Shown here: in pieces, positions 1 through 11,753 of the stretch
Numbering within the stretch: position 1 is the stretch's first letter
How the letters are laid out: each line of letters opens with the position of its first letter
Origin: Diospyros lotus
Taxonomy: Eukaryota; Streptophyta; Magnoliopsida; Ericales; Ebenaceae
Assembly: GCF_014633365.1 (NCBI RefSeq)
Contig: NW_026267104.1
Coordinates: 6,446,587-6,510,586, forward strand
Direction of reading: 5' to 3'
Length of the DNA: 64,000 nt
The notes under the pieces: model-generated
The model's input: only the letters and a program-made list of their open reading frames with translations
What the model was told of the DNA's origin: nothing
Database searches by the model: none
Program-made: the position numbers and the translations under genes

Positions 1-360
1 CATCATTCCCCGACTCGGGCCAATCGAGGAACACTGGGTTCCTCGACTGCTGTCATGGTCGCGGCCATAGTTTTTGTGTGTGTGTATGCCTTCGCATATA
101 TATATATACATAAAGAGAGAGAGAGTGTGTATGTGTGTGTACGCATGCGCATGTGTTTTGGGAGGGTCGATCATGGTGGTCGCATGTGTGTGTGTATATA
201 TATATATATATGTATGTATGTGTTTGCATGTTTGTGTCCGGAAGAGAAACAGAGAGGCAAGGCGGAGAAAAAAGTGAGTTGTTGGAGAGGTAAAATAAGA
301 ATTTTAAAATTAATGTGAAATTTTTTGAGGTTGAGTTGTGAGTTCTAAATAGAATTTTCT
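1..360. repeat. Microsatellite-rich flank outside the duplicated unit
   Basis: The stretch is dominated by TG, TA and GA dinucleotide runs, for example near 70-160 and 185-225. It is not shared with the copy of the unit that begins at 33939; homology to that copy starts at about 361. Open frames here are low-complexity (Tyr/Ile/Cys/Val or His/Thr) and I do not accept them as genes. Its texture resembles the interior of the Tourist-like element at 6367-7383, so it may be the tail of another such element, but I see no terminal repeat to prove it. Confidence 0.6.
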
Positions 361-2455
361 TATTCAATACTCATTTTTTCTAAAGGTTCTAGGTGAAAGG
401 ACACACACATCCCTTTTGAAAAAGAAGAATGGACCTCGCAGCGAGCTAATGAAAAGAGGAAAACTTTTCAAATTACTAACAATGGAAAACCTAAAATTGA
501 ATTAGGAGCTTGATAATTGAATATATATGTTTGCATCTTCATCCTTTTAGTATAAATTACAAAAGAAAAAACATGAAAAAACTAAAGAGAGAGAGAGGGG
601 AGGGGTAAAATCATGAATTAATAATTAACTTTAATAATATGGTACCAAATGAAGACTAAGTGTAATTGAATTGAAGTCTTATCCAAATCTTCCTTCATAT
701 ATATATATATATATATATAGTTCATTACACAAGCAAAGGTTCAATGAATCATGGAGTGGGGTAGCAGATACTGGTGGGAACAATCCAAGGAGAAAGGGAA
801 CATTATTTGGTGAGGGACTATGATATATGGCTCTCTCATCTTCTTTTTAATTTTTAACTTTATAAACAAGATTTCTTTTATTTTATATATATATAGTACA
901 TGAGTGAGTGAGAACTTCGTGAATCCCGTGGCATAGGATGCATAGGGTCACGCTCAATTACTTTGGAATATTATTATTATTATTATTATTTGTGCAAAGC
1001 TCCTTTGCTTCAATAATTTTTTTATACTTAAGCTATCCTTTCCCTGAACAAAGACTAAATGTGTATAGTGCTCTCATGATATAGATTAAGTAGTTAGGTT
1101 ACGATAAATTAAGATTTATAGTAATAAATTATAGGTTTGATTCATTATTTTATATAGTGTGATAAAATCTTCACCTATAATTTATCTCTTTTATCGAAAT
1201 TGAAAACACAAGCAACGAGAATCGTACAAGAACAATAATCTCAACACTATATGAACATCTTGTATGCAATGTGTATAGATGATCATGATTGATCTATTAA
1301 GTTTTAAGTCTAAACCATAATTACTTCTACTGACGTAATGGCACTACCTTGGATGCTTGTTAGTACCTCATTACTCTTTTTACAAATATATGAATAAAAA
1401 AAAACTTTTAAAAAATAATAATATAATAATATAGCTTTTAAAATATTTATTTTGCTAATATAATATAACCAACTAATTAATAACCTTATAATATATATAT
1501 ATATGTGATTATCCATCTTACTTAGTTATAAACTTATAATCTTATTAGAGGTGTGGTCTATGGGACACATATTTGTAAAAAAAATAAAAAAATTATTAAT
1601 GTGTAGATAAATAGATATAGAGTGCAGTGGTGATAGTTTTTTAGATGACATGTCAGCAAGAGGCATTGTGAAATGAAAAATGGTACTTATACAAAATGGT
1701 TGATAAATATATATTTAAATGACAAAAACACATATCAGTTAATTATAAATTTATCAATTCTATGTTTCGTCGTCTCATTTCTCTTTTCTCTCTCTTTTCC
1801 ATGGTTATCTCCAACAATTCTCATCTTGCCTCTCGCCATTGTTGCCTCGTCGATGCATCCTTGTCGTCGTTGTCACCTCGCCCCACCTCATTGATGCATC
1901 CTCATTATAGTTGTCGCCTCGCCACTTTATGCGTCTCTTTGATACATCTTCATTATTATTGTTGCCTCGTTGCTACATTCTCATCACTTGGCAGCTATCG
2001 CCTAGTGCCAATTAGGCTTCATCAAGGATGAAGATAAGCGATAAAGCCCAATCGCTTTATCTTCAATGCAAATGAATCCCAAGCTCCATTCATCGCAGAA
2101 AGAGAAGAAAGAGTAAAGAGGAGGCGACAAATAAGTGTAGATATAAATTTTAAAATAAAACTATATAGAAACTTTTATATACATATAACACGTATTTAAT
2201 AATTAAAATAAGATTATGTACATAAGTCTGTATATTTTATGTATTTAATTATTAATTATTTATATTATCATTTTACATGTATGTATAAAACTGTGTGTAA
2301 ACCTGTATGTACGCATAATGCGGTCGTCGGAAATGTTATATTTTTGCTGGGTGGCTTAATTAATATATATAGGAATATGTTATATATGTCGTCGCCATGG
2401 TCCGCAGCTTAAGCCTCTGCAACTCCACAATCTACACAAAATCTCCCAACTTCCC
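361..2455. other. Upstream region of receptor kinase A, duplicated at 33939-39238
   Basis: No credible gene is present. The segment matches 33939-39238 in order, apart from the hAT and Helitron insertions that only the second copy carries, and its first part matches 58930-59300 again. It contains AT and GA microsatellites, an ATT run near 970-990, a possible tRNA-derived SINE remnant near 1061-1250 (box-B-like GGTTTGATTCA), and a pyrimidine-rich low-complexity tract at about 1760-2030 that produces false ORFs. The last 100 bases before the gene A start are nearly identical to those before gene B, so both genes probably share promoter sequence. I could not fix a TATA box with confidence. Confidence 0.7.
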
Positions 2456-4489
2456 ATGCTCATGCTCATGGAGCAAACTAATCTTTTCCATTTACGTATT
2501 CTTCTTGCCATATTACTGCTGCCACTGCTCATTCCGGCGACTCCTTCAGAAGACCGCCGCCGTATCTTCGACGATCAAACAACTCTTTTAAATTCGAGAG
2601 GCAAAATGATGAAGCGTGATAACGATCTCTTCAAAAACTGGACGGCCGATCCATCTCCCGGGGTCTGTTCCTGGATGGGAGTTTCATGCACCTCCAATCC
2701 CAACAAAAGAGTTCAAGGCTTGAACCTTTCTGGAATGGGCCTACATGGCACCATCCCCCCGGAGCTCGGGAGGCTCTCAGCCCTAGTTCACCTCAACTTG
2801 AGCAACAACTCTCTAGAAGGGGATTTTCCCGTCGCTATCTGTAATCTTTCCTCACTGAAATTCTTGGATTTGTCGAAAAATAACCTCTCCGGCTGGATTC
2901 CTGAAGAGGTCGAACAACTCAAGGACCTGACTCATCTGTCCCTGGCGAACAATCAATTCAACGGCTCGATTCCTGAGAATATCAACCATCTGGAGAATTT
3001 GGAGCTCCTAGATCTACGTTCTAACAATCTGTCCGGAGAGTTTCCCGGAAAGTCGCTATCGAACCTGAGCCTGACGTATTTCAACGTGTCGAATAATAAA
3101 TTGAAGGGGAAAGTTCCTTGCGGAGGAAATTTCACGAAGTTCCCGAAGGATGCTTTCGAGTCGAACGACGATTTGGATTGCCATTGCCCTCCTCTTTACA
3201 ATGCCAGAAGGACCTCTCTTTTTGTGTGTGGTTTCATGGGGATTTCGATCGGTTTGCTCGCCCTGGGCTTCGCCTTCGTGGTGCTTAAGCGTTTCCTAGC
3301 TGCAGTGAATTCATACAAAAAACTTCACAAAGCAACCAATGGATTCCATGAAAGCAACAAACTCAAACCAGAAGGGAAGTTTGGTTCGGTGTACAAAGGG
3401 AGTCTGAGTCGCCCACAAGATGAGGAAGAAGCAGCCCAAAAGGAAATTGTGGTGGCAGTGAAGGTGTTCAAGCTGGAGGAAATTGAATTGAAAAATTTCG
3501 AAGCAGAGTCGAAGAGGCTGCGGGGGCTGGGTAGCCCTCCGAATCTCACTCCGGTCATCGACAGATGCTCGTTAACTTCTCTGGCTATGGTGATGGGCCG
3601 CGGAACTTACAGTGAGTTCAAAGCTTTGGTGATGAAGTTCATGCCAGAAGGCAGCCTTGAGGGGTGCTTGCACTCGGGGAAGTGTTCCCAGCTGGATATC
3701 AAGCGGAGGTTGCAGATAATGATCGGTGTGGCTTCTGGATTGGAATATCTTCATGAAAGAGGATTGCTTCACGGCGATTTGAAGCCGAGCAATGTCCTGC
3801 TAGACGAGGATATGGTCGCTCATCTCAGTGATTTTGGCATTACAAAGTCGGAGAAGCAGCAGCCTCCTTCAGACGTGGAGCAGGATGCTAGGCCTAAAAA
3901 ACTGCACCCAACTGTGTATTCTGATCCAGGTTATGCTTCTGTTTCTGATTCTTTATTTTTTTCTATTTTAATACATGTGATGGTCCTTATCAAAGACATT
4001 CATATCAATTATCTTCATTTATTACCATCTCATAACCCCTTTTCATAAGAAGATGATGTTAGATACTGACTCTTTTAAGTGCTTCTTTGTGCAGAATATT
4101 GGACGAAAACATCGACAAAGTCAGATGTTTATAGTTTTGGGATTATGTTGATGGAAACATTCACGGGAAAAAAGCCCACTGATAAAATGTTCGGTGAGGA
4201 ATTGAGCTTGAGAGATTGGGTAAAGGAGGCTTTGTATAGCAGTACTGTTCATCAAGTTGTGGAGGCAGGGTTGATAAGGGAAGAGGAATTTAAGGCAAAG
4301 GTGGTTGAGTGCGTGACATCCATCCTAAAACTGGCAGTGGAAATTGTGGAATGCTCTGAAGAATTGGCTGCAGACAGGATAGTTGTGGAATGCTCTGAAG
4401 AATTGGCTGCAGACAGGATGGATATCAAATATGTGGTGGAGAAGCTCAAGACCATACGAGATGAACAATTACCTCAAACACATCGATGA
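2456..4489 (+). CDS. Receptor kinase A: short-ectodomain LRR receptor-like kinase, two exons
   Basis: Exon 1 is 2456-3929 and exon 2 is 4095-4489, joined by a GT-AG intron (CCAG|GTTATG ... TGTGCAG|AATATT). The product is 622 aa. Seen: a hydrophobic signal peptide (about 1-30); an LRR N-cap with NWTADPSPGVCSWMGVSC (61-78); six LRRs (about 85-225); one transmembrane helix (about 254-279); and a kinase domain with VAVK Lys336, an alpha-C Glu near 351, HGD at 439-441, Asn446 and DFG at 459-461. Splicing rebuilds DPEY (490-493) where APEY is usual. The catalytic Asp is preceded by Gly, not Arg, so this is a non-RD kinase, as in the FLS2/EFR/Xa21 group; immune signalling at the plasma membrane is therefore inferred. 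Odd points: the glycine loop reads PEGKFGSV, with the first Gly lost; exon 2 carries a 39-bp in-frame tandem duplication. The intron can be read through, but this ends in a hydrophobic tail without the rest of the kinase. The start could also be 2462 or 2468. Confidence 0.9.
4344..4421 (+). repeat. 39-bp in-frame tandem duplication in exon 2 of kinase A
   Basis: Two copies, 4344-4382 and 4383-4421, encode the peptide VVECSEELAADR twice, near residues 575-600 in the C-terminal part of the kinase. Gene B has a single copy, so the duplication arose in A after the units were duplicated, or was lost from B. The frame is kept. Confidence 0.9.
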
Positions 4490-4544
4490 TGATTTCCAAA
4501 ACTCAAAAGAGTGTCCAGTCCTTCTGCAGTTGAGTAAATAAGTT

Positions 4545-4567
4545 GGGGGGGGGGGGGGGGGGGGGGG
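4545..4567. repeat. Poly-G tract of 23 bases after gene A
   Basis: A run of 23 G lies 55 bases after the stop codon of gene A. The matching place after gene B (41288-41295) has 8 G. The tract is probably in the 3' UTR. Its exact length may be a sequencing artefact. Confidence 0.8.
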
Positions 4568-4568
4568 C

Positions 4569-4825
4569 ACTTCTTCTTAATTACCTCTAGAGGATATAAG
4601 TTATAGTGTCTGGAAGACATATATAAAATGTGCATCAAATTAAATAAATCTTCTCTGTCTCAACATTTTATCATCACTATAGATATTTGCATGGCGGGCT
4701 GCTTCTTCTTAATTACGTCTAATCTAGAAGGTATAGGTTATAATACCTGGAAGGCATAGAATGTGCATCAAATTAGATCTTCTCTATCTCAACGTTTTAT
4801 CATCACTATAGATATTTGCATCTTC
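4569..4825 (+). repeat. Tandem duplication of about 127 bp in the probable 3' UTR of A
   Basis: Two diverged copies lie side by side, each starting near CTTCTTCTTAATTAC and ending near ATAGATATTTGCAT (about 4570-4693 and 4698-4821). Gene B has the same doubled arrangement at about 41296-41555, so this duplication is older than the unit duplication. Confidence 0.8.
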
Positions 4826-6363
4826 ACCTTCATGTTTGTTCTCATCGCTCTATTTGTTTGAATGTAAAATTTGTAGTGAAGTAATATTTTATAAAAAAAA
4901 AAAGAAAAAGAAAATATCATTCTCAATGTAAAAAATAAAAATAAATTGATAATTTTGGCATCTTAATCCGACACTATTTAATCAAACGCGCCACAATGTG
5001 GACCTCCACGAGAGGATGAATAGGTTTTTTTTTTTTCTTTTATACGTACAAAGAACATTTAAATAAATCAAATATATAATTATAGAATTTGGTTAATAAA
5101 ATTCAAATTACAGATTATAAATAATTCACAACAACGTAACCAAATAAATTATAAATAAGTAATATTAAGTTGAAAAATCCTTACCTATCGTATTATTTGA
5201 ACTTGGGACCAAAAGTATTTTGGATATCATCATCTATTATTTTAGTGATGTGTGGATTATTTTGTTATAATTTTTTATTTATATTTTAAATATTTGATCT
5301 CATAATTTATTTTATTTTCATAGTATATTTATAACATATTGTTATATAAAAAAAAATTTGTTGTCAGATAATGTTAATATATTAAAAATCTATAAGATAT
5401 TACGGGAGGCATGATGATGATCTTGTATCCCAATAAGTCTTACGTAAAAGATCACTTAATCTATCACTTTCTCAAAAATAAGAAAACATCAACTTTTTCA
5501 TGGGAAGTGGGGCCGGGCAGCTTCAGAGATTCTTAAACACTACCTTTTGGATGAGATGAAAATGAAATATTCTATACCTAAATTTAAAATATCCTACAAA
5601 TATTATTTTTCAGGAAATGAATTATTCACCCTAATTATATTAAGTCCTTGCGTTCTCTTTCTATTTTTAATTTTTAATTTTTAATTTATTTTTAATATTT
5701 TATTTTGATAATCTGTTTTCAAATGTGTTTTTATTATTTTAAAAAAAATTAAAATAAAAAATAAAAAAAGAGTTTATTTTAAAATTTTAAAAAAATTATT
5801 TTATAATATTTTATTCAATAAATTTGATTATTAAATGATAAAATTAACTATTTTTAATAAAATTTTAATGTTATGCTAAAATAATGAATTTAATAAATCA
5901 ATTATTAACATATAATTTATATTAAATATTATTTTATATAATGTGTAATTTACTTAATAATATATTATATGTTATTTTATATTTTTAATTATAATATAAA
6001 TATATTATAGTTTTTTTTTTCTTTTTTACAGCCAAAACATGAAAAATGAATTATATTTTTCATATTTTGGACTTAGAAATTATTTTACATGAAAACAATC
6101 AAAATAATATTTTGTTATTTTAGATTTTCTTTATAAAAAAATTTCTTATTTTCAAAAATACATTTTTAAAAATAATAAAATAAACATATTTTTATTATTT
6201 TAAAAAATTAAAAACTCAAAATAGACTAAAAATAAGAAAAAAAAAAAAAACGTAACCTTAATTTTTGAATTTCTTCTGAATCATGATTTTGGCCACCCAA
6301 AAAATAAGCTGAATTTGTGTAGCTTTGAGGTAGAGTGAAGTTCTTAGCTTCATGTGAAAGAAA
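4826..6363. other. AT-rich spacer downstream of A, shared with unit 2
   Basis: No gene seen. The sequence is strongly AT-rich, with long A and T runs, and matches about 41556-43098 almost base for base. It holds no long frame with protein-like composition. Confidence 0.7.
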
Positions 6364-6366
6364 TTA

Positions 6367-7383
6367 GGTCGCGTTTGATAGCCTATTTTTATTGGGAAAA
6401 GACATCTTTTCCACCCAACTTTTCATTTGTGTTGTCTTTGATAGCAAAAGTTTTTCACGGAACTCATTTTTTTATTTCTTGTCACGTGATAGCTTTTTCT
6501 TTTAAATCATGGAAAACAAATTCCATAGGGGGAGGAGCTCTGATTTTTCAGGCAAATGGAGCAGCAACTCACTGTGCTCCCGTCTTCATCCCCTTCAACT
6601 TCACTATTGAAGCTGCAGCAAAAGAGGGATAGAGAGCAAACGAGATGGAAGGTAAGCAAGCGAGAGAGAGGGCGAGCTAGCAAGTAGGTCAGCGATGGTG
6701 AGTGACGACGGGTGGATGAGCGAGGAGACAGCGAGAGAGAGGGCGTATATATATATATATGTATGTGTATGTATATATATATATATGTATTTGTGTGCGA
6801 ATGAGAGGAAGGGCAGGCGAGCGAGCGAGAGAGAGAGAGGCAGCGAGCAAGTCAACGGCGACGAGCAGCAACAGGTGGGTAAGCGGGAGGCTGCGGCAGG
6901 TCTGTGTGTATATATATATATATATATATGTGTATATATATGTCTCTGTATGCGAAAATGTGTATATTTGTATGTGTGTATATATATAATTTTGTATATA
7001 TAAGTTTGGAAAACAAAATTTTTTTAATTTTGTGGTTTGATTTATCTGTGAAAATGATTTAGTTAATTTAAAATAGGTTATTATTTTAATTTTTCAATGT
7101 TTTTCAATACAATTTCACTATTGAATTTCATGAAAAATTGGTCATTTTTCATAGAAAATAATACCTATTAAACATGAAATATCAGGAAAATGACCAAATT
7201 CTATGAAAAATATTACCAATCAAACACCAAAAGATGGAAAATAATATAATTTTTCAGTTAGAAAATTATACCAATCAAACGGTTTAAACTTCCAATTTCC
7301 AGAAATTCATTTTCTCATGAATTTAATTCCCTGAAATTCATTTTCTTTCCATCCAAATTTCACCCTTACAATCAAACGCACCC
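6367..7383. mobile_element. Tourist-like (PIF/Harbinger) non-autonomous element
   Basis: The terminal inverted repeats GGTCGCGTTTGAT (left) and GGGTGCGTTTGAT (right end, reverse complement) are flanked by a TTA duplication at 6364-6366 and 7384-7386. A 3-bp TTA target and G-rich termini containing GTTTG are typical of PIF/Harbinger MITEs. The inside is AT-rich, with GA/TA microsatellites at about 6660-6990 and no transposase. The same element sits at 43102-46865 in unit 2, where a Gypsy-like LTR has entered it, so this insertion predates the unit duplication. Confidence 0.7.
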
Positions 7384-7578
7384 TTAAAGAAAGCTAAGGA
7401 AGACCAGCAGGGAAAAGTTCAGAAAGGAAAATCGACTTTCCGGGGGAGGGGGGGTAAAAAGGTAAGCTTCAAATGCAAGAATTTTCTTAGAGTAATACTG
7501 ATAGGAAAATTGAGTTCAGATGTGTGTAGCTTTTACACATGAACATGTCCCTATTAGAGCATAGGAGAGTAGAAATTT

Positions 7579-10500
7579 GCCTCCACCGGCGTAGCACGGT
7601 TAATTTTCAAGTAGTAGATTACATCCAATGATGCAGGTTCGAGTCATGGCAGCCGCTGTAGTGGCCCACTACCGGATAGTCCCGCTAGCAAAGGATATCC
7701 GAAAGGAGGTCATCACAAGTGTGATATTGAACAATAACATACAACACCATAATACTATCCTTAGATAAACTCAGCGGAAGCTAACATAAAGGTTTACAAC
7801 ATCTTAGACCATAGTCTAAACAAAATGAAATACAAGGGCACTAACAAATTTTACAACATAAAATTTCCTCACACTTGCCCTCATCACAAATGCTAACATA
7901 GACCATCTAATTTGGAAGGTCTCTGTACACTTATAACCTTGGGTTTTAGCCCCACTGGGCTCGCCCTCAACCACTGCTCTACTTGTACCTGGAATGACAT
8001 GAGAGTAAACAAGGTGAGCCACAAGGCTCAGCAAGTGTATTTATAAAGCATGGAGATATAGAATCAAAGGCAGGGATAATCAAGATAGAATAAACAACTC
8101 TATGAGGAGATATTAGTATAACGCGACTCATAAGTTCTCCGTTTACATTAATTTCCCATGCCGTGATTATTACATATATTATGCACTCGTTCCCATGCTC
8201 ATGCATATGCACCAATAGTAGGGAATTTTTCCGCATAATTCTCAAGGCTCTCACGGCCTATATATATATATATATATCCATTCATGAATATATATGCATC
8301 ATGAAAATACATCAACAAATGATAACAATTTGAGCCACGCCTTCTGGGTTGATGGCCACCTCACCCCCGTCAAGCCCTCATAGGATATCCTTTCTCATCC
8401 AGGGACTTAGCCGTCGCGCAAAATAATAGGTGCGCAAATCAGTATGATCATGCATCACATATGCATATCCCCATTTCATGTCAATCCTTAATGATTAAGA
8501 AAAATCTCAAATCATGCTTAACATGCACAATTACATAAATTAAAGTGTGCACTATCTTATGATCACATGGTAAATTTTAATACATTTATTGACTCATACT
8601 TATAGAAATGCCCAAACCAATATTTACGGTATATTTTTACCCCAATAATAATCGCAAGGAATCAAAATTTATACATGCAAGAAACACTAAATCTTGCATG
8701 ACACTAGACCCTAATGAATAAATGTCATTCCTTAAGAAATGTAGGGTGACACAAAACCCTATTTAGATTTTTGCAATGTTCAACAAGAAAACGAATTAAT
8801 ATTGCAAGATTTATCGAAATAAGGAAAATAAAACCTTTTTATCCAACAATGAGGGTTATCAAGAATAATTCAAAAAAATAATGGAAGAACTATACAAAAA
8901 TCATAATTTTAAACGTAGGAAGGATAGACTACATAGGAAGAGTTGAATAACAACATATTTCAGAAATTTTCAGATTTCAAGCATATTTTCAAAAATTCAA
9001 TCTGGGCTCAATATTTGGTCAAATACCACAAACGATATACCAAATCAAAGCCTAATGAGTCTAGTTTCTGGAACATCAACTGGATTTGAAATCGGAAATA
9101 ACCACAAGGAGATATTCCACAAAAACCGAAACAAGGCAGAATTTGTAACAGTAATTTACAGAATTCTACATAGAATTCAACAAGGTTGTTATGGGTACAA
9201 ATCATAACAAAAAATTTCAAATCTTATACCGAATCGAAGCCCATGAAGTCTATTTTATATAAAAAATAAATGGATCACAATTTGGATATAACCACAGAGC
9301 ATTATACCCCAAAAACCGAAGCAAGAACAGATTAGTCAAAAACAGAGCAAAACATTTCTAGATTCTGGGCAAGAATTTACAAGGATACTGTAGGCCCAAA
9401 AGGCAGCCAAAAATTCTAAAAAATTTACCAAATGAAGATTATCAAGTCTAGTTTATATAGAAACAAACGGATCTTGAATCGGATATAACCACAGAGAGTT
9501 ATACCCTAAAGAGTACAACAAGGTTAGTTTACTCGAAAGCAGTAAAATTTCCAGATCTTAGCAGGGATTTACAAGGCTATAACATGATCAAATCTTAGTC
9601 AAAAAATTCGATTCTTGTGTCTAAAATGAAGCTTAAGATGTCTAGTTTACAACCCAACAAACGGATCTCAATTTGGATATAAACACAAGGAGTTATAGAC
9701 CAAAGAACATAACATGGTCAGTGAATCCGAGAATAAGAATTTAAGAGCAACAACTTAAAAATGAAGGAAACAAGCCTTCTAAGATGGAAACAAGGTTGAA
9801 GAACTTGCATTAAAAGATAAACAAGAGAAGAAAAACTTACACAATCATAAGGAGAAGAAGAAGAAGAAGAAGATCTTGCGTATGAAACAAGAAGGAAGGG
9901 AACTTGCCTTAGATGGTTACAAATCCAAAGAGATGAAGACACCCCTTGAAATTGAAAATTCCATAGTCTCCACTTAAAGCTTCAATGAAGAAGAACAATG
10001 GAGGAAGAAGAGACAATCGGGAGAGGGAGAAGAAGAAGGGAACAAGAAAGTAAGAAGAAAGAAAAGGAGGGAAAAAATGTGGGAGACTTGTCTCCCAACT
10101 CCTTTCAATCCATCTCCCTTTTAATTTTCTCTAATTTGCCCTTCATACTAACACACACAATTCACATATCTCTTACCCATTTTGGTCATTTTACCATTTT
10201 CTTAATCTTTTTTTCTTTTTAATTAAGATACCATTCTCTATGCCCATAGCCCAAGCCCAAGTCAAAATATATATATAGCCCAATCCAACTAAGGCCCAAT
10301 GGACTTTTCTTGAGATTTGGGTTCAACCCAATTCATTTACACTTAAGATTTAATTATTTATCAATGGTCTAATTCAAATAAGGCCCAAACCCATTTAGCC
10401 CACAACTTTGAGACTTTTTCACACCAAATATTATTTTCATTAATTTACCCTCATTACCAACTCATATAATATTTTTAACAATTAATTAATAAAGGCAACA

Positions 10501-10727
10501 ACTCTAATGTGCAAATTAAAATACCCATAACACCTAGACCCACTAACGGGTCGTTACAGCCGCAGTGTTGGAATTTCACCCTCCTGTGAGAGTGACTTCT
10601 TGTATGCATCATGCATTGTACTTTCTACCTGGTGCGCTGTCGTATACCATGATTAACCCCTCTCATATGCGTGGGGCAATGTGTGAGAGGCCCTTAAGGT
10701 GAGAAATTTTACCTTTTGCACCCAAGA
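7579..10727 (+). mobile_element. tRNA-derived SINE split by an LTR (7579-7656 and 10564-10727)
   Basis: Removing the LTR at 7657-10558 and one copy of its target repeat leaves about 242 bp with a box-A-like TAGCACGGTTAA near 7592 and a perfect-looking box B GGTTCGAGTCA at 7636-7646. It is flanked by a 13-bp target duplication with one mismatch: AGAGTAGAAATTT at 7566-7578 and AGAGTGGAAATTT at 10728-10740. Internal RNA polymerase III boxes, this size and a 13-bp duplication fit a plant SINE. There is no long poly-A tail; some plant SINEs end without one. Confidence 0.7.
7657..10558 (-). mobile_element. Solo LTR, probably Gypsy-like, 2.9 kb
   Basis: The element has TG...CA ends (TGTAGTGGCCC on the left, GGGTCGTTACA on the right) and a perfect 5-bp duplication GCCGC at 7652-7656 and 10559-10563. 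There is no coding sequence, primer-binding site or second LTR, so it is a solo LTR. The minus orientation is inferred from a region (about 7990-8040) that, read on the minus strand, resembles the 3' part of the other LTRs of this type here. Family assignment by terminal style (TGTAAC start) is inference. Confidence 0.75.
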
Positions 10728-10740
10728 AGAGTGGAAATTT

Positions 10741-11750
10741 AAATTACTAACTAACATCTATTCATTTTCATTCGAGTACTATCCTGTCCTTGTCAACACA
10801 ATTGCAGTTCAAAATAAACCCTACTTCATTTCTGCCGTTCAACTCAAGCTAGAAAATGGTTAGGCAAAAGGCATAAATATCTCTCCAACTTTGCCTTGCA
10901 GTCATTTAACCCCTCAACTTTAAATGACTTCTTACACCTTTGAACTTAATATTTTAAAACAACTACACACCTCAATTTTTTAATTTGTAATAATCACACG
11001 CCTCTTATCCAATCAGCATAGCGCGTGACTTTCATGCGTGGTTGAGAAGCGTACAATGGTTAAATTTGTCAACTTCTTTTTCCGTTTTCCTCGCTACTGT
11101 CGCCACCGTTGACTTCTTGCCTTCCTTGTCGCCACCTACTAACCTTTCACTTTCCTCTTCGCCAAACAACCTCACTGCTATTGACTAACCCCTCGCCTTT
11201 CTCGGCCACCAACAGACCTTTTGCCTACCCTACCGGACTGGCACCTTGCCTTCCTCGACCCAACCAACCTCTTGTCTTCTTGGACCCCCTTTCCTCGTCA
11301 CCGACCAACCCAGATCTCGCCTTCCTTGCGATTATGCTTCTTTTTCCTCATGCCGACAAATCGATCCACCTCTCACTTCCTACACAATTATCTCGTGTCA
11401 CCAATTGGCCAACCTTTGGCCTCCCTAGCATCGATCAACCGACCTCTATCGCAACTATGCTTCCCCTTTCTCATGCCAATGAATCAACTAACCTCCATTG
11501 GGATTGTGCTTCCTCTTCCATCGCGACTATGCTTCCTCTTCCTCATGTTAATCAATCTCTCGCCTCCATCGTCGTCGGCCCACCTCTGGCCTCCCTCGTC
11601 ACCAACCGAGTTCTTGCCTCTTTCCCGTCACCGACCCAATTGTATAATTCATGTAACTCAAGCACACCCAATTGCAAAGTGAGGGGTGTGATTTTGGGGC
11701 CGAGCAACGAAGACGTTTGAGATGGAATGCCATCTAAAAAATATATATAT
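10741..11750. other. Spacer with pyrimidine-rich low-complexity tract
   Basis: No gene accepted. At 11090-11680 the + strand is rich in C and T with degenerate repeats based on CTCGCCTTCCT and CACCGACCAA, which yields overlapping open frames in several phases, all rich in Ser, Pro, Thr and Leu. Several frames being open together points to composition, not coding. I see no terminal repeats that would make it a named transposon. Confidence 0.55.
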
Positions 11751-11753
11751 ATA

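Noticed and set aside
1061..1250. tRNA gene or intact SINE
   Set aside because: Only a box-B-like motif and a shared tail with 14900-15062 and 37840-38025 are visible; no cloverleaf can be drawn and no target duplication was found.
11109..11720. 203-aa open frame on +, Ser/Pro/Leu-rich
   Set aside because: Overlapping frames are open in more than one phase through a C/T-rich degenerate repeat; there is no domain, no conserved start and no paralog in unit 2.
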